The translations under genes and the position numbers were made by a program. Shown here piece by piece: positions 1 through 12,900 of a stretch of 64,000 nt of DNA. The stretch is taken from contig NC_065531.1 in the NCBI RefSeq assembly GCF_020184175.1, positions 39,577,213 to 39,641,212 of the forward strand. Reading direction: 5' to 3'. The DNA comes from Aphis gossypii. Taxonomy: Eukaryota > Arthropoda > Insecta > Hemiptera > Aphididae. The notes under the pieces are model-generated. The model was not told where the DNA came from. It made no database searches and worked only from the letters and a program-made list of their open reading frames with translations. Within the stretch, counting starts at the first letter, position 1. Every line of letters starts with the position of its first letter.

Positions 1-3000
1 AATTATACTAGTTTAGATTTATAGAATGCTATAGTTGATACTTAAATACTTTCTAATTTCTACGAACAGCTAAATACTATGAATTGATAAAACACAAACT
101 TAAACATTTTTACTCGGCTATCATAATTACACTAGATAATTTTAAATTAATGCGAAGTCTTAAAAATTATAAGATAACAATAAATAAAAAAGTGGGATGT
201 TAAGTAACCGATTTGGTGTACAATTACACTTAAACCTGTCCTACATACCTAATCTCTTTATTCAATAAATTATCGTGAATGTATTACATTTTAATTAAAT
301 GATAAAACGATTCTGATTTGAAACGGTCATAATATTAATAAGTATATTTTATGATACAAATAAAGATATTAATATTGCAGTAAAATATTTTACAATATTA
401 GTCATATAGCAGGTTGAAATATTTTTTCAGACAAAATTGCATTTATTATATTTTAAATTATTTTAATATAATATATCATTTGTATTAACATTTAAGTCAA
501 TACCAATTTATCATATGTGTATATATAGGTTTGTAGTATAAATTGATAATAGTTTAAAACTTATCTAAATATTTAGAAAAATGTCTTTGTGCATAAAAAA
601 TAAAAATTATAATAAAAGCATTAAAAAAAAATTCCAAGTCCTTACAAATTTTATTTTAAATTATACTAAAAATAACAAAAATTGTTCGTTTTCATTTAGA
701 TATTCAATTTTCTGTCTAAAAAAATATATATATTGCGAATTTGTATTTGAGATTTTAAGGTTTCTACAAGAATAACTTATAAGGATCTTTATATTAGACA
801 TTAGACTAGAACAATAAGTAACCGTGACAAAAGTAGTTGCATGTGAGTATTTTAAAGGAAAAAACCACCCATTTGTGACACTACCTATTTTGAGTTATGC
901 GGTTTTTTTTTAATTTTTAATAGTTTATTTAGACTAAATTAGTTTAAGTTTCAGATAGAAGGTCGCGACACCATCGATGCTTAAGTCACCTTGAGAGATT
1001 ATCTGGAATAGATAAGGTAGATAATTTTTTTATAAGAGGATTAGGATGAAGCTGTAGTTTGGTATGAAATCTTTTCTAGAAACATTTTGCTTCAATGAAT
1101 ACAGTTTTAAATTTTAGGTCATTATAAAGTGTAAGATTAGAAACAAAGAAAGAAGCATTTGTTATTTTTCTTAGAAAAATATTTTTAAAAAGTTTGAACT
1201 CTTTGTACGTTTGATTTTTTTGCGCTACCCCAGAGCTGGAGACCGTAGGTTCAGATCAAAAACAAAGGAATAAAAATTGTCAATTTCATGAATTTCTAAC
1301 TACAATATAATTTGTAAATTGTCTTGATTTTGATAAATGTCTAACATTTAAGCTTGAAAAGCAATAAAAAAATTTAATAACTATTTATTTTGAATACTTG
1401 TTTTTTTCTGATGAAAAGAAACTGCATTAAATTCCCAAGGTTTTTTACTAACAAACAAAAATAAATTAAAATAAAAACTACATGAAGTCTAATAATTTCT
1501 TATATGAATATTTGATGAAAGTTTGAGTTCTATGGTTTATTGTTTTCATGGAATTTATGGAATTAAGTATAACATAAAAATAAATATAGTTTTGTCAAAA
1601 ACTAGTTCTGCGTAAACATTTTAGTTTTCTTCTTGATAATTTTGAAAATTAAATTTTCTATTTTACCTCTCAAAAGTACCAACTAGATCCAATTTACTAT
1701 CTGCAGAAAACGCACTCAAAGTTTAAAATCAAGGATTTTTTTATTCTATAATAGGTGTTCATTTATATAAAAATAAAACACATCATTGTAAAATAAATAT
1801 ATTCATCGCTCCATTATAATAATATAAAATAGTTTAAAATGTATAAATATATTTTACAGTAAATAAAAAAAAAATGTATAACATCTTTTTGTATTTATCT
1901 TTTTTTTTATTTTTATAAAAAAATGAGACTTATACATTAATCTCGAAGTAAAAAAAAAAACAAATCATGACATTTTAACCAGTTCAAAAAAACTACTTTA
2001 CTGATTGATATATCAAAATATAACTTACACAAAAAATATTATGCTCTGAAATTTTTATAATAATCCATAAAATAAAAACTTTACTTTGATTAGTTCCGAA
2101 CTAAATCATTTTTATGATCTAGTCTTTTATTTGATCAACCCAACAGTTTGTAAACTATGTAAAATACTAAATAGCCTTCATAAACAATAAACATAATAAG
2201 AAATTAAATACAAATATTATCAGTATAATATTTATATTAATTATAGGTAACAGTAGTATTATGGTAAATGTTATGTAGTATCAGTAATATTATTCAACAA
2301 TTAAACACAAACGACTAACAAGATAATTTGTAGATTGATAAATTAAAAGTAATTTTTATTAGTATCTAATATAATACTTAAATGCCTTTTATAAGTTCCT
2401 GTCAATATATTTTCAATTGGAATAATAAATGATTACAATGATAACCCAAATTCCAATCAATCAAAAAATGTACTTATGATGATATTTTTATTATCTAACA
2501 TAATTTTTTTCAATTTGGACATCAATTCATATTAAATATTAACTAATAATTAGAATTGTAGAATAGTTTATACAATTTATATGAGGCTATGTTAACATTT
2601 CAATATTCACTGACAATATATTACCTATACGGCTAGACCTACTTATGAATAGGTTTAATGGAATTATTGTATATATAAGTCCTATAATAAAAGTAGAACT
2701 CAATATAGGTAATTAGGTGAGTTTATTATTATTTAACGTAATGAAAAATCCAAAATTACTAATCAGAATTTGATTTATTATATTGTGTTATGTTTTCTCA
2801 AAATATTCGATATTTTCCACTTCAACGAAAATCGAAAAATGCTTCAGGGTTTAGGGTTTTTCGCCCTATTATAGATATTTAAGTATAAAGGTACAATACT
2901 AAAAAGTCACTTTTATTGTTAATAAATTAAAATTTACTAATACGGATGGAATAATGACTTGTAAATTATAATTTATAACCTATCATTTATTTCATATAAT

Positions 3001-3789
3001 ATTATACGAAAATAAATCAGTTAAATACAATAATAAAACCTGAGTACCGCTAGGTGTGAAATAATATTAATTTGTACCCTTTGTACCTGTACTGAAATAA
3101 TTACGATGTGTAAACACTAAGTTTTTAATGTTCGAGTATGAAGTATGAAATAATGATTTTAATGAGTGCAAAAATCACACAAAACTATAATTTTAAACCG
3201 TATAAAATATATTATATTGAACATTGCATTAGTGTTAAATCTTAATTTAATTTAAAAATAACAGATTTAATCATATAATAAATTTAAAATACTAATTTTT
3301 TGAATAAATCATATTTTAATGATATATACATACTACTTAACTGTAAACTGATTCACAGTATACAATTTACTGTATTCGATTAAAATGATTTAGCCATAGA
3401 CTAGGCAATACAACTAGCATAACTGTAATGCGTTAAAACAATATCATATTATTGTGAATAATAAAATTGTGATAATGTGTTTTTAATTTCTGTGTCTCAT
3501 TAGTTGTTTAGCAATCTTCTTTCTCCAACTAACATAATATTTTATACGGTTACAAAATATTGTGATTAAAAAGTATAATTACGACATTAGCCCACACTAT
3601 CAAACATCTAAATATAGGTAATTATATCAGTTATGTCGAACTGAAATTATATTAAGTAAATGTATTTTAATGGCTAAGACTTCTAAAAATTCAGTACAAT
3701 GAATATTATTATACCGCAAGTGTATACTTTACTATACAATGTAGTCTGTAGATTAGTATTAGTTCTAATGTCACAACCACATATTAGTC
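1..3789. repeat. Segmental duplication, copy 1 (continues left of window)
   Basis: This block matches 16293-20265 almost base for base at an offset of about 16.3 kb, with only scattered substitutions and short indels. The match stops sharply after 3789, where the flanks diverge. It begins at base 1, so the true left end is outside the window. Copy 1 lacks a 205-bp stretch present in copy 2 and has about nine unrelated bases at that point (near 2863-2871). The block is AT-rich, and I see no supportable gene in it. The open frame at 581-775 is broken in the other copy and is not considered coding. Confidence 0.93.
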
Positions 3790-5244
3790 ACATATTAGTT
3801 AAATCATGGATCTGAATAGTGGAACAGTATTTTTAGTGTATCGGAATCACTAATTATAATAATAAGATAAATTACTCAACGTAAATAAGTACTTCACAAT
3901 ATATAGGTAATAATTGCACGAGTGTGTGTTTTGTCGATTTAAATAGGCTTATAATTGATTAAATATAAATCATATAAGCTTATATCTATAAATAAATTTA
4001 TAAGCAATATTATGCATAAATATATAATGTACCACGTTCCAGATTGTACATAGATTAGATTGTATTTTACAAGTCTCGTCTGAATTAAGCAATTTTTTTT
4101 TTCGTTTATATTATTTTATTTTTACATAATAGATCTTGAATAAAACGATCAATCAATATTGGTTTAAATAAATATTGTTATATTATTTTTTCGAACGAAT
4201 ATAGAGCGTGCATCAAATGTTAAAATTATAAAAAAAAACGACCTATCTAAATAACTGGTGAAATGTTTAAGTATCTATGACTTATATTTTTGAATAATAA
4301 CAAATATTGAAAATCGTTCGAGGATAAATCGTTATCATCGTTACGCGATTTCGTAAAAATTTTAAATTATTCAGATGCTCATAACATTTTTTTCCTATAA
4401 TAATGACCCTTCGTCTTTGCTCAATAACTAACTAAAAGGATAATTTACGGAAAACTTAGTGTTGAATTTTTTAATCTAAGATATAAATCCAAAAAAATTT
4501 ATGAGTTTTCAAATTTTCAACAATAAAATTATTTGCAAAATTTCGCGATTTCAACAAAAATTTGAACAAAATACATATAAAAAAAAATTGTAAAAAACGA
4601 TTTTTGATTTTTTTTTTTTTTACTACAATAAGAACGACTTATAAGAAATCTTGTGTTAAATTTTCAAGCTTTTTGGGCATCCGACATTTTTTTGCCGATG
4701 TTTCAAAAAAAAAAAAAATTCTTAAAAATTCGAAAATTTCAGTTGTCTAAAATAAAATAAATAAAATAAATATAACAGTGATATTTTTAATTTTATGATA
4801 TTTTAAAACTTACCTATTCTAATTCAAAAATAATGTTAATCATTTAGTTTTGACAATTTTCAATATTACAAATATTATTAATTATTATTTTATTAGCGCA
4901 ATAGTAATCTTCAAAATTTTAAAATAATTTTAAGATACTTTTATAGCAGACCTATTTCTTTTATTTTTCTAATTAACACACCTATCAAAGTGACCTCCAC
5001 TATATCGAGGTAATTTCAAAGATATTTAATTTTGATAAAGTTTTTAAGGATTATCAATACACATGTTACGACGCTTTGTAACCAATGATCGCAAATTGAG
5101 GGTCGCCATTTACTACTAATTAGTATAACTATTAACTGATGGTGTATAAATATACTATGTACTTATTAAAAATATGATTGATGTTTTAAATTCAATGTCA
5201 TTGTTGTAATATAATTCAAAATAACAAAAAGCAATATATTTAAT
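3790..5244. other. Intergenic, 3' flank of broken transporter copy
   Basis: No gene is supported. Roughly 3960-4230 resembles 8640-8870, which lies at a similar distance beyond the stop of the second transporter, so the older gene duplication carried some 3' flank with it. The A/T-homopolymer-rich stretch at about 4300-4750 has the look of a dispersed repeat, but no terminal structure was found. Confidence 0.6.
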
Positions 5245-8200
5245 TCAGCCATTTTTATTAGATACAAAAAATTCTTCAATTTCTAATAATGTTTTATTTT
5301 CAGTTTCTGGCAAATAAAAATACAAATAGATGAACCCAAAAACGCCAATACAACCAAAGAGAATCATAGTGTACTCCAGACTTAAATACATTTCTATTAT
5401 TAAGTATGATTTTGTCATTATGAATAATATTATATAGGCCAATCCAGACGAAATAGATGTAGCAACTCCTCGGCTTCTGCGGGGAAAAAAATTCAATTAG
5501 AAGAAATTTTTACTATAAAGTTTAAGTATTAAAAAATATGATAGGCAATTACAATTTTTAAGTTAACACATTTGTGAACAAGACACACGTAGACATTTCT
5601 ATAGAGGACTATGGTCTATACTCTATAGTTATAATTATAAAAGTTTATTAAATATATCATTACTGCTAAAATAGCAGTATATAGAGTACAGTATACTTTT
5701 TTTATAAAGTAATATACTTTTTAGTATAGAGACCATACAGTTATAGTCGTATTATTTTTAATGTAATAATTTACTAGCGATGGCGTTTTTTAAAAATTTT
5801 TAAATTATGATAATAGTTTTAATAATATTTAAAAAACAACATTTTAATTAATAGATAATTTAAATGAGTTCGATACGCTATAGTATAACTAGTTAATAGC
5901 AAACAATAACTTAAACGCAGTCGTTTAATTCAATAAATTAAAATAGAAGCCACCAATTCATTGATCATTTTCAACTATCGAAAAATTATATGATGAAATT
6001 AGTAGGATAATATTATTTAAAATAACCATTTGATTAAAAGTTTGAAAACAATACTAAATTCAAAACAATTGTTTTAAAGATAAACTGCGCATATATGAAA
6101 AATTTTAAACTAAATAAAAACAAATAAAACAAAAATATAAATATTTTACTTGTTGGGATAAATTTCAATCAGTATCATCCAAAAAATGCACGAAATACCG
6201 CATGAGCCGATAAAATAAATGCTACACAGCAATATCAATGGGATGAAAGGAGACGATGTTAAATAACTGGCTTTGACTGCAATAATGTATGCACCAAACA
6301 AAAATAATGTAACCGTGTTTAGCGTTAATGTCGTTAGGGCCAATAATCTTTTTCCAACTCGATGAACAGTCGCAGTCGCTATAATGGACCCAACACTCAT
6401 CAAAATTGACAGGAGAATCTAAAATTTTAATGATGAAATATTATCGATAACTGTTAAATTAAATCAGCATTACTAAGACTATAGTTTATAAGTCCACACC
6501 AACGATTCGTTTTGATTATTGAATAAATCGATTTCTTTCATTATTTTGGTAATAAACGGTCGGGCAGGGGAAATGCTGACTGAAGAAGATACAAAGAAAT
6601 AGATCATTAACAATCTCAGTGGTCTATAGACCGCTGGATTTTTGAGCTGGGTTAAATTTGAAAATAACTTCTTATCGTCGGTATCAATTTTGCAGCCACC
6701 CTGTGTTCCAGATACTTCATTGTAATGCATAGTTCGAGAAATTCTGGTTTAATTTTTTCAGGTTCTACCCATCCTCTTAACCAACACATAGCCTCTTCAG
6801 CCTTTTCATTCCGCCCTTTGGCGATCAACCAAATGGGAGATTCTGGGATCTAGACTCGGGAACAAAATAAAACCATACATCATTAATACATTATATACAG
6901 TTAAAATAACTACAATAAAAATAAAATAAAATCGAAAAACGTAAATAATGATATTATAACACATAAAGCTAAACATTAATACGTACGAAAATGATAAAGC
7001 ATATGCATATAATGGGGTAGATTGTGCTGTACAGCGCTGTAGTCCTCCAATCGAAAAACGATCCTTGGATGTACATAAGTGTAGCGCCCATTCTCATCGC
7101 TGTGGTTCCTAGCGAACCCAGAGATCCTCTGAGCCTTGGTTCCGATATCTCCCCGACGTACGATGAGGTAGATCCGGCGCCTAATCCCATGCTAAATCCC
7201 ATGAATAAGGTGGATGCGCACAGTAACACCGACGAGCGAGCGGAATACAACAGGATCCATCCTATAATACTTGGAACGTTTGCGAATATCATACAGAGTT
7301 TCTTTCCAAATTTATCTTGCAGGATACCTGATGCTAAACACCCGAACGGGTAAATTATGAACAACAAGCTTCCTGTAAAATTGAGAATATGAAAATAAGA
7401 AAATTGTATTATAGGTAAAGGCACGTGATAATATAGACATTTACGTGCAAGTGATCGTTGTATTGTATTTATCAAAATTATGATAGAGCATTGTTCTATC
7501 ATGTGCACAACACTATTGTCATATAAGTTTGCTAATTATTATTATAACAAATATTATACAATTGTTAGTCTTATTTTTTTATTTCATAGTGCGTTTAAAA
7601 ATATTTACGAGTTATCAGCTTTTTCAACTTTTACATGAAATATACTTATCAACTGATATTCATACGCCTATGTATTTTATGTAGGTAATAAAAGTTTAAT
7701 ATTTCATCATAATTGTTATGAACTGTACAAGTACAGTACTACAGTGTATATCTCAATACAATTTCAACGCTTAAAATAACAGTCCATAACGCACTTGTCC
7801 AACTAAATTATTCTCATCCGTTTTGCAAGGTCTAAACTTAAGATGTGATAATAAATAATAATAGCTTATATTATCACACAGATAAATTTAAAATTTATAT
7901 CGTGTAAATAATATAATTAGGACGTTCAATGGTACGTTAAATACGCATAGTATCAGATAAATAATCGTTGAGAAATATTAATTAACAAAACACAATTGTG
8001 TTCAAAAAACGATTAACCGTTTTTAGTTTTTACCTCGTACTTAGTTCGTGAAATTTTCTCAACACTTTAAAATATATTATGGTGAAAAAAGAAAATTCAA
8101 ATAGTCAATGAGATCGACCTGTCGAAAATTATATTCAATTTACTTACCGTACCATGAGGCCTCGGTGGTCGTTATTGAAAAATCACTGTTTGGGTTTTGA

Positions 8201-8432
8201 TACAAGTCGCGAATGACTATTGCTGATATCGAAAGGTTCATGCCCAACCCGATAAATAGAAAACTCTGTGCTACTGTCGCCAAGAACTTTCAAAATTTTA
8301 ACATTAAATCGGTTAGACATTTTGATTCAAAATGTTTTTTACTATAAATAAAACACTTACTTGTGCAAACGTCGCTTTTGGGCCATATTTCTGTGTAGAT
8401 GTTTGCGCTTGGATTTCTTTTACGTCAGGCAT
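5245..8432 (-). pseudogene. Tret1-like MFS sugar transporter copy A, frameshifted in exon 4
   Basis: Six exons are read on the minus strand: 8432-8361, 8286-8148, 7372-6987, 6849-6500, 6418-6150 and 5476-5245. All have GT-AG borders at the same phases as copy B. The family is SLC2/MFS with twelve membrane helices; Tret1 members move trehalose or hexoses across the plasma membrane. Visible family motifs are the loop 2-3 signature LQDKFGKK, EPRLRG, PESPIW at the start of exon 4, the EIYPNK-SRG junction, and PETENK near the C-terminus. Exon 4 is 350 nt against 360 in copy B. Three codons are absent, and one further base is missing near 6728-6729. The reading frame then meets a stop at 6652-6654, giving about 264 residues and losing the second half of the transporter. 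No other lesion was found, so the break is recent or is a sequence error. Confidence 0.82.
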
Positions 8433-9925
8433 TAATTATAATTAAATATATAAATTATAGTATTTAATATAACGAATGAAAGTTTATTGATGAACAACAA
8501 AAACGTGCACATCAAATTTAAACTCGTGAATAATTTATTAAGTTGTGTTATTATCAGTAACACCTCATTCTGTTATTAACAGCACGGCATATTAACATGT
8601 TGAAGTACCTATCAAACATGATTATAAACTATTATACCTATGTTTATATATTAATTTATAAAAATATTATACATGAATATATAATGTACCATATTTCAAA
8701 TTTTACACAGATTAGATTATATTTATCAAACCTGAACTGAATTAAGCAATTTTTTTTCCTCATTTATATTATTTATTTTTACATTGTAGATTTTGAATGA
8801 AATGCAAGGTCAATATTGATTGAAATAAATAATGTTTTTTTTATTTTTTAAACAAATAAAGAATGCTTATCTAATATTTCAAAAAACTCAATTATATCTT
8901 ACATTAATATTATTACTTTAAGAAAATATAGTAGAAATATAGGATTATCTCAATATTTATTTTACTAGAGCCGTCAAAATCGGCAATCAAATATTAATTA
9001 AACATTGGAAGGAATACCAGCAACCCATGTAAAAAGTATAAAAAATTAAAATTATATAAATGAAAATTATTTCTAGGGCTTCGCACATAAAAATAAATAA
9101 TTATAATATTTAATAAATAAATACTAATATGTTAATAGTATGATAATATATGTAAGGAAAAGTTAACTCTTCCAGTATTTGAATTTCCTAATTTTATTAA
9201 ATCAGAATATGTCCAATATCCATGTATTGTCTGTAATGTTTAATTGATAAAATACACATGGTTTAAAATAAATGATTATTTTGTCCATTTTGACAATTGA
9301 CTTGCTAGCGTCTGCCATATACGTGTAGATACAATGTCTGACAATTTGTAAGAAAGACCTTTGTAAGATTGTTAATAAAAAATAAAAATAAATATCTTAA
9401 TCCTTTTCTTATTTTAATTTATTACTTAAATGTATTTAATTAATTATAATATTATTGATGATATAATATTTCAATAGCGCTAAAATATTTGTATTATTTA
9501 CAATAGGAGCGTAAAGAATAAAAATCCATCGGGCATTGTACATTGTATATTTATTTATAAATAAAATGGCCATAATACATTTGAAGTAATTAATGTTATT
9601 AGTTATTACTAAGCTTTTTATCATAATTTTTTTCCTTAATATGTATATATAATATATACAAATATATTTATTTTAATTTCTTATGTAATAACATAACAAA
9701 ATATGTATTTGTTTTTTTAAGCTAATCGTATTTGTTCAAAAAACGAACAATTTTGAATTAAATATTAGTGATTAATCTGATATTTTCCATATTAAATTCA
9801 AAGTCTTATGAAGTTATTATTTTTAAACATTCATATTAAAATGTATTTGAAATATTTCAACCTTAAAGATTTTAAAAATAACTTATAACATTTAATATTT
9901 TTATCTACGTTCTACTTTTTAAATT
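8433..9925. other. Intergenic between the two transporter copies
   Basis: About 1.5 kb of AT-rich sequence serves as upstream DNA of copy A and downstream DNA of copy B. It holds the 8640-8870 segment, which resembles 3960-4230. I see no coding exon or clear promoter element. Confidence 0.55.
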
Positions 9926-12900
9926 CTATGTAAAAAATTCTTCGATTTCTAATAATGTTTTATTTTCAGTTTCTGGCAAATAAAAATACAAATATATTAA
10001 TCCAAAAATACCAATACAACCAAAAAGACACATTGAGTACTCAATACTCAAAAACATTTCAACTGTTAGATATGATTTTGTTAATGCAAACAGAAGTAAA
10101 TACGACATTCCTGCACATACTCCAGTGGCAATTCCTCGACTTCTATAAAAATAAAATATCAAATATATAAATGTCAATGTATAATAAAATATCTAACAAT
10201 TAAAAAGAAAAGTTGTTGAATTCAATTTACATATTAATACTAGGTATTATGTATCATGACCATTGACCATCTTACTTCACAAAATCAAAAAGGATTACTA
10301 AAGAGTAAAGACACATACCAAGATAAATGCTGAGATATTGTCTTGATAAATGATAAAATTTATGCTAAATACAATACACCATTACAAATTTACTACAGAA
10401 CGTACAAAATAATTTAAATAGAAATACTTTAATGTCTGTATAGGTAATCTATACTCAGGAAGATACTTGAAGATCGGTATCTCGATACTAGATACGTATA
10501 CTAGGTATTTATCTTTAGAGTATCGCTATACGCCTATACCTACTATAGATATCAGATACTTTTCTTTAGAACATAGTGAATAGTGATACTAGATACTCGA
10601 TACTTAAACTTTAAGTTTTAGATACTTGATATTTAAAACTCGAATCTCAATACATTAAAATAATCGAAATCACAAATTTTTAAAACTTATAAATACATAA
10701 TATTGTATAGATATTTATTTTCAATAGTCAAAATAGACAAAAATCCATAATCAATATATTAATAGTAATTATAATTACAGACATTATTTTACGACACGAT
10801 TAATTAATAACTATTATTCTTTGTATACATTTAGTAGTAACTATTTATTTCTATTACTATTTAGTATCTAGTCAATAACTTAAAATTAATAGGAAATAAT
10901 AATATTAATAAATACGTATACACTATACAGTCAATTTAATACCATTCGTCTCCGTCGTATACTTATAGTTTAGAGGTAACATATAAATATATAATCAACA
11001 TAGTCCAAATTTATTAAGTGTATGTAAAAAATCTTATCGTGTAAATTACCTAACATTTGAAAATTTGTTATCATATGTATTGTTATTATACATACATATT
11101 TATACTATAATTCTCGATATAATGATATTTAATTAACCACTCAAACTAGCAGTAATCATTAAACTATATATTACATATATACAAATGGCACATAGCCATT
11201 TTGATACGTCAATACAGACATGATATAATGTATATTATGTGAGTTATCTAATTTAGTAATATATTGTAGTAGCATACCGTAAATTACCGTTGCATATCAA
11301 TAGTATTAATACTACAATAATTTCGGTAAGACGAAAAAATATATGCATAAATTATAAAGTAAAGACTGACATTACTATTTACTAATAATAATATGAGTTG
11401 TTATAATCTTGGAAAAAAATTCAAAAGTATCTTTTTAATGTATTGAGTATTTTTCAAACATTTTTATCAAATACTCAATACGACAATACATGGAATAAAA
11501 TTGTAGGTATCTAAGAACTAAGATACGAATTTAAAATATTTATATTAAAAATATTGCCAACCTTGGCAGTAAAATATTTAATAATATTCAAAAAAAATTT
11601 AATCAACTTTAAAACTTATGATTAGGGCCCGGATTCAGTGTAATAACGGTACTCAAATAAAAAACAACTAAGTATAATATTTATTTATTGTGCTGTTTCT
11701 AAATTTGATGTTTTATTTTTATTGATATTTTATTATATCACTTGTGTAGTTGCGTGTATATTAAACAAATGTTGGTCATTTTTTAAATGCATTATTGCTT
11801 CGAAAATGATTAAAAGTTTTTTTGGTTATTTAAGATTATATTTTTATATATTTTCAAAGAATTTAAATTCAGACCCTACTGATGAAATACAAAAATATTA
11901 TCGTTTATCCATATTTATTTCATGTCTTGACTCATTTAATTAACCTGAATTTAGATGTGTCATGGTCGTCACGGATGTGTTAAATTTGAATTCAATTATG
12001 CATCATGTATACGAAAAACGTTTCTGAGCGATGACAGTCCATCACATATTCATCTTTTATCCCTTAGTATATTTTATGATAATATTTTTTATTGTATTAG
12101 TGTTAAAGTATTTTATTTTGCTAATGATATTTTAGTAGATTGATCTATTTTTCCTAGAACATTACATTTATTGTATTTAATTATTATAGCTGTACATAAT
12201 ATTTATACCATATTATATAACCGTTATTAATCGTTATAAATAAAAAGACTAACGAGAAAATATTTATTAAATAATCAAATTTGAGATATAAAGAAAAATT
12301 ATATATGACTTTCGAATCACAAAATAATTTGTAAATTAACGGATTTTTGACAACATTCTAATTATAATTATTTAAACTTATAAAAATATTTTGATTGTGC
12401 ATTTTCAATATTTATTAATTATTAAATTAATTATTAATGAGATACTTTGTATTAAATTTTCAAATTTTTAACTCATTGACGATTTTTTTTTAATGTCTAT
12501 TAATAGATAAAAAATATCAATATATTTATACAATTTTAATACTTGTAGGAAGTATTAATAAAGAAATTTAGTGAAATTTTCACTAATTTTTGAATTACAA
12601 CAAAAAACATACCTAATCAATTTCGTCAAATACTGATTTTACATTAAAAAGTGGTTTCTTTATGATTTTTTTTTAATTTTGAAAAGTACTAGGACTTAAT
12701 TTTACTTTATCCCCCCCCCCCCCACACAATACCAATTAGATATCATTTTTCATTTTCTTCTAAGAACCCTTTTCGAAGTTGAAAATTAAAGTATTTTTTA
12801 TTGCCCCAAAATGTGATCGCAAAAAAAAAAAAAAGTAAAATCACATAATTTTAAAATCAATACGATCAACATTTAAAAAATATCTTACAAATAATTATAA

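Noticed and set aside
581..775. 64-codon plus-strand frame in the duplicated block
   Set aside because: It is Lys/Asn/Phe-rich from AT-rich DNA. The corresponding part of copy 2 (from about 16865) has single-base deletions that break the frame.
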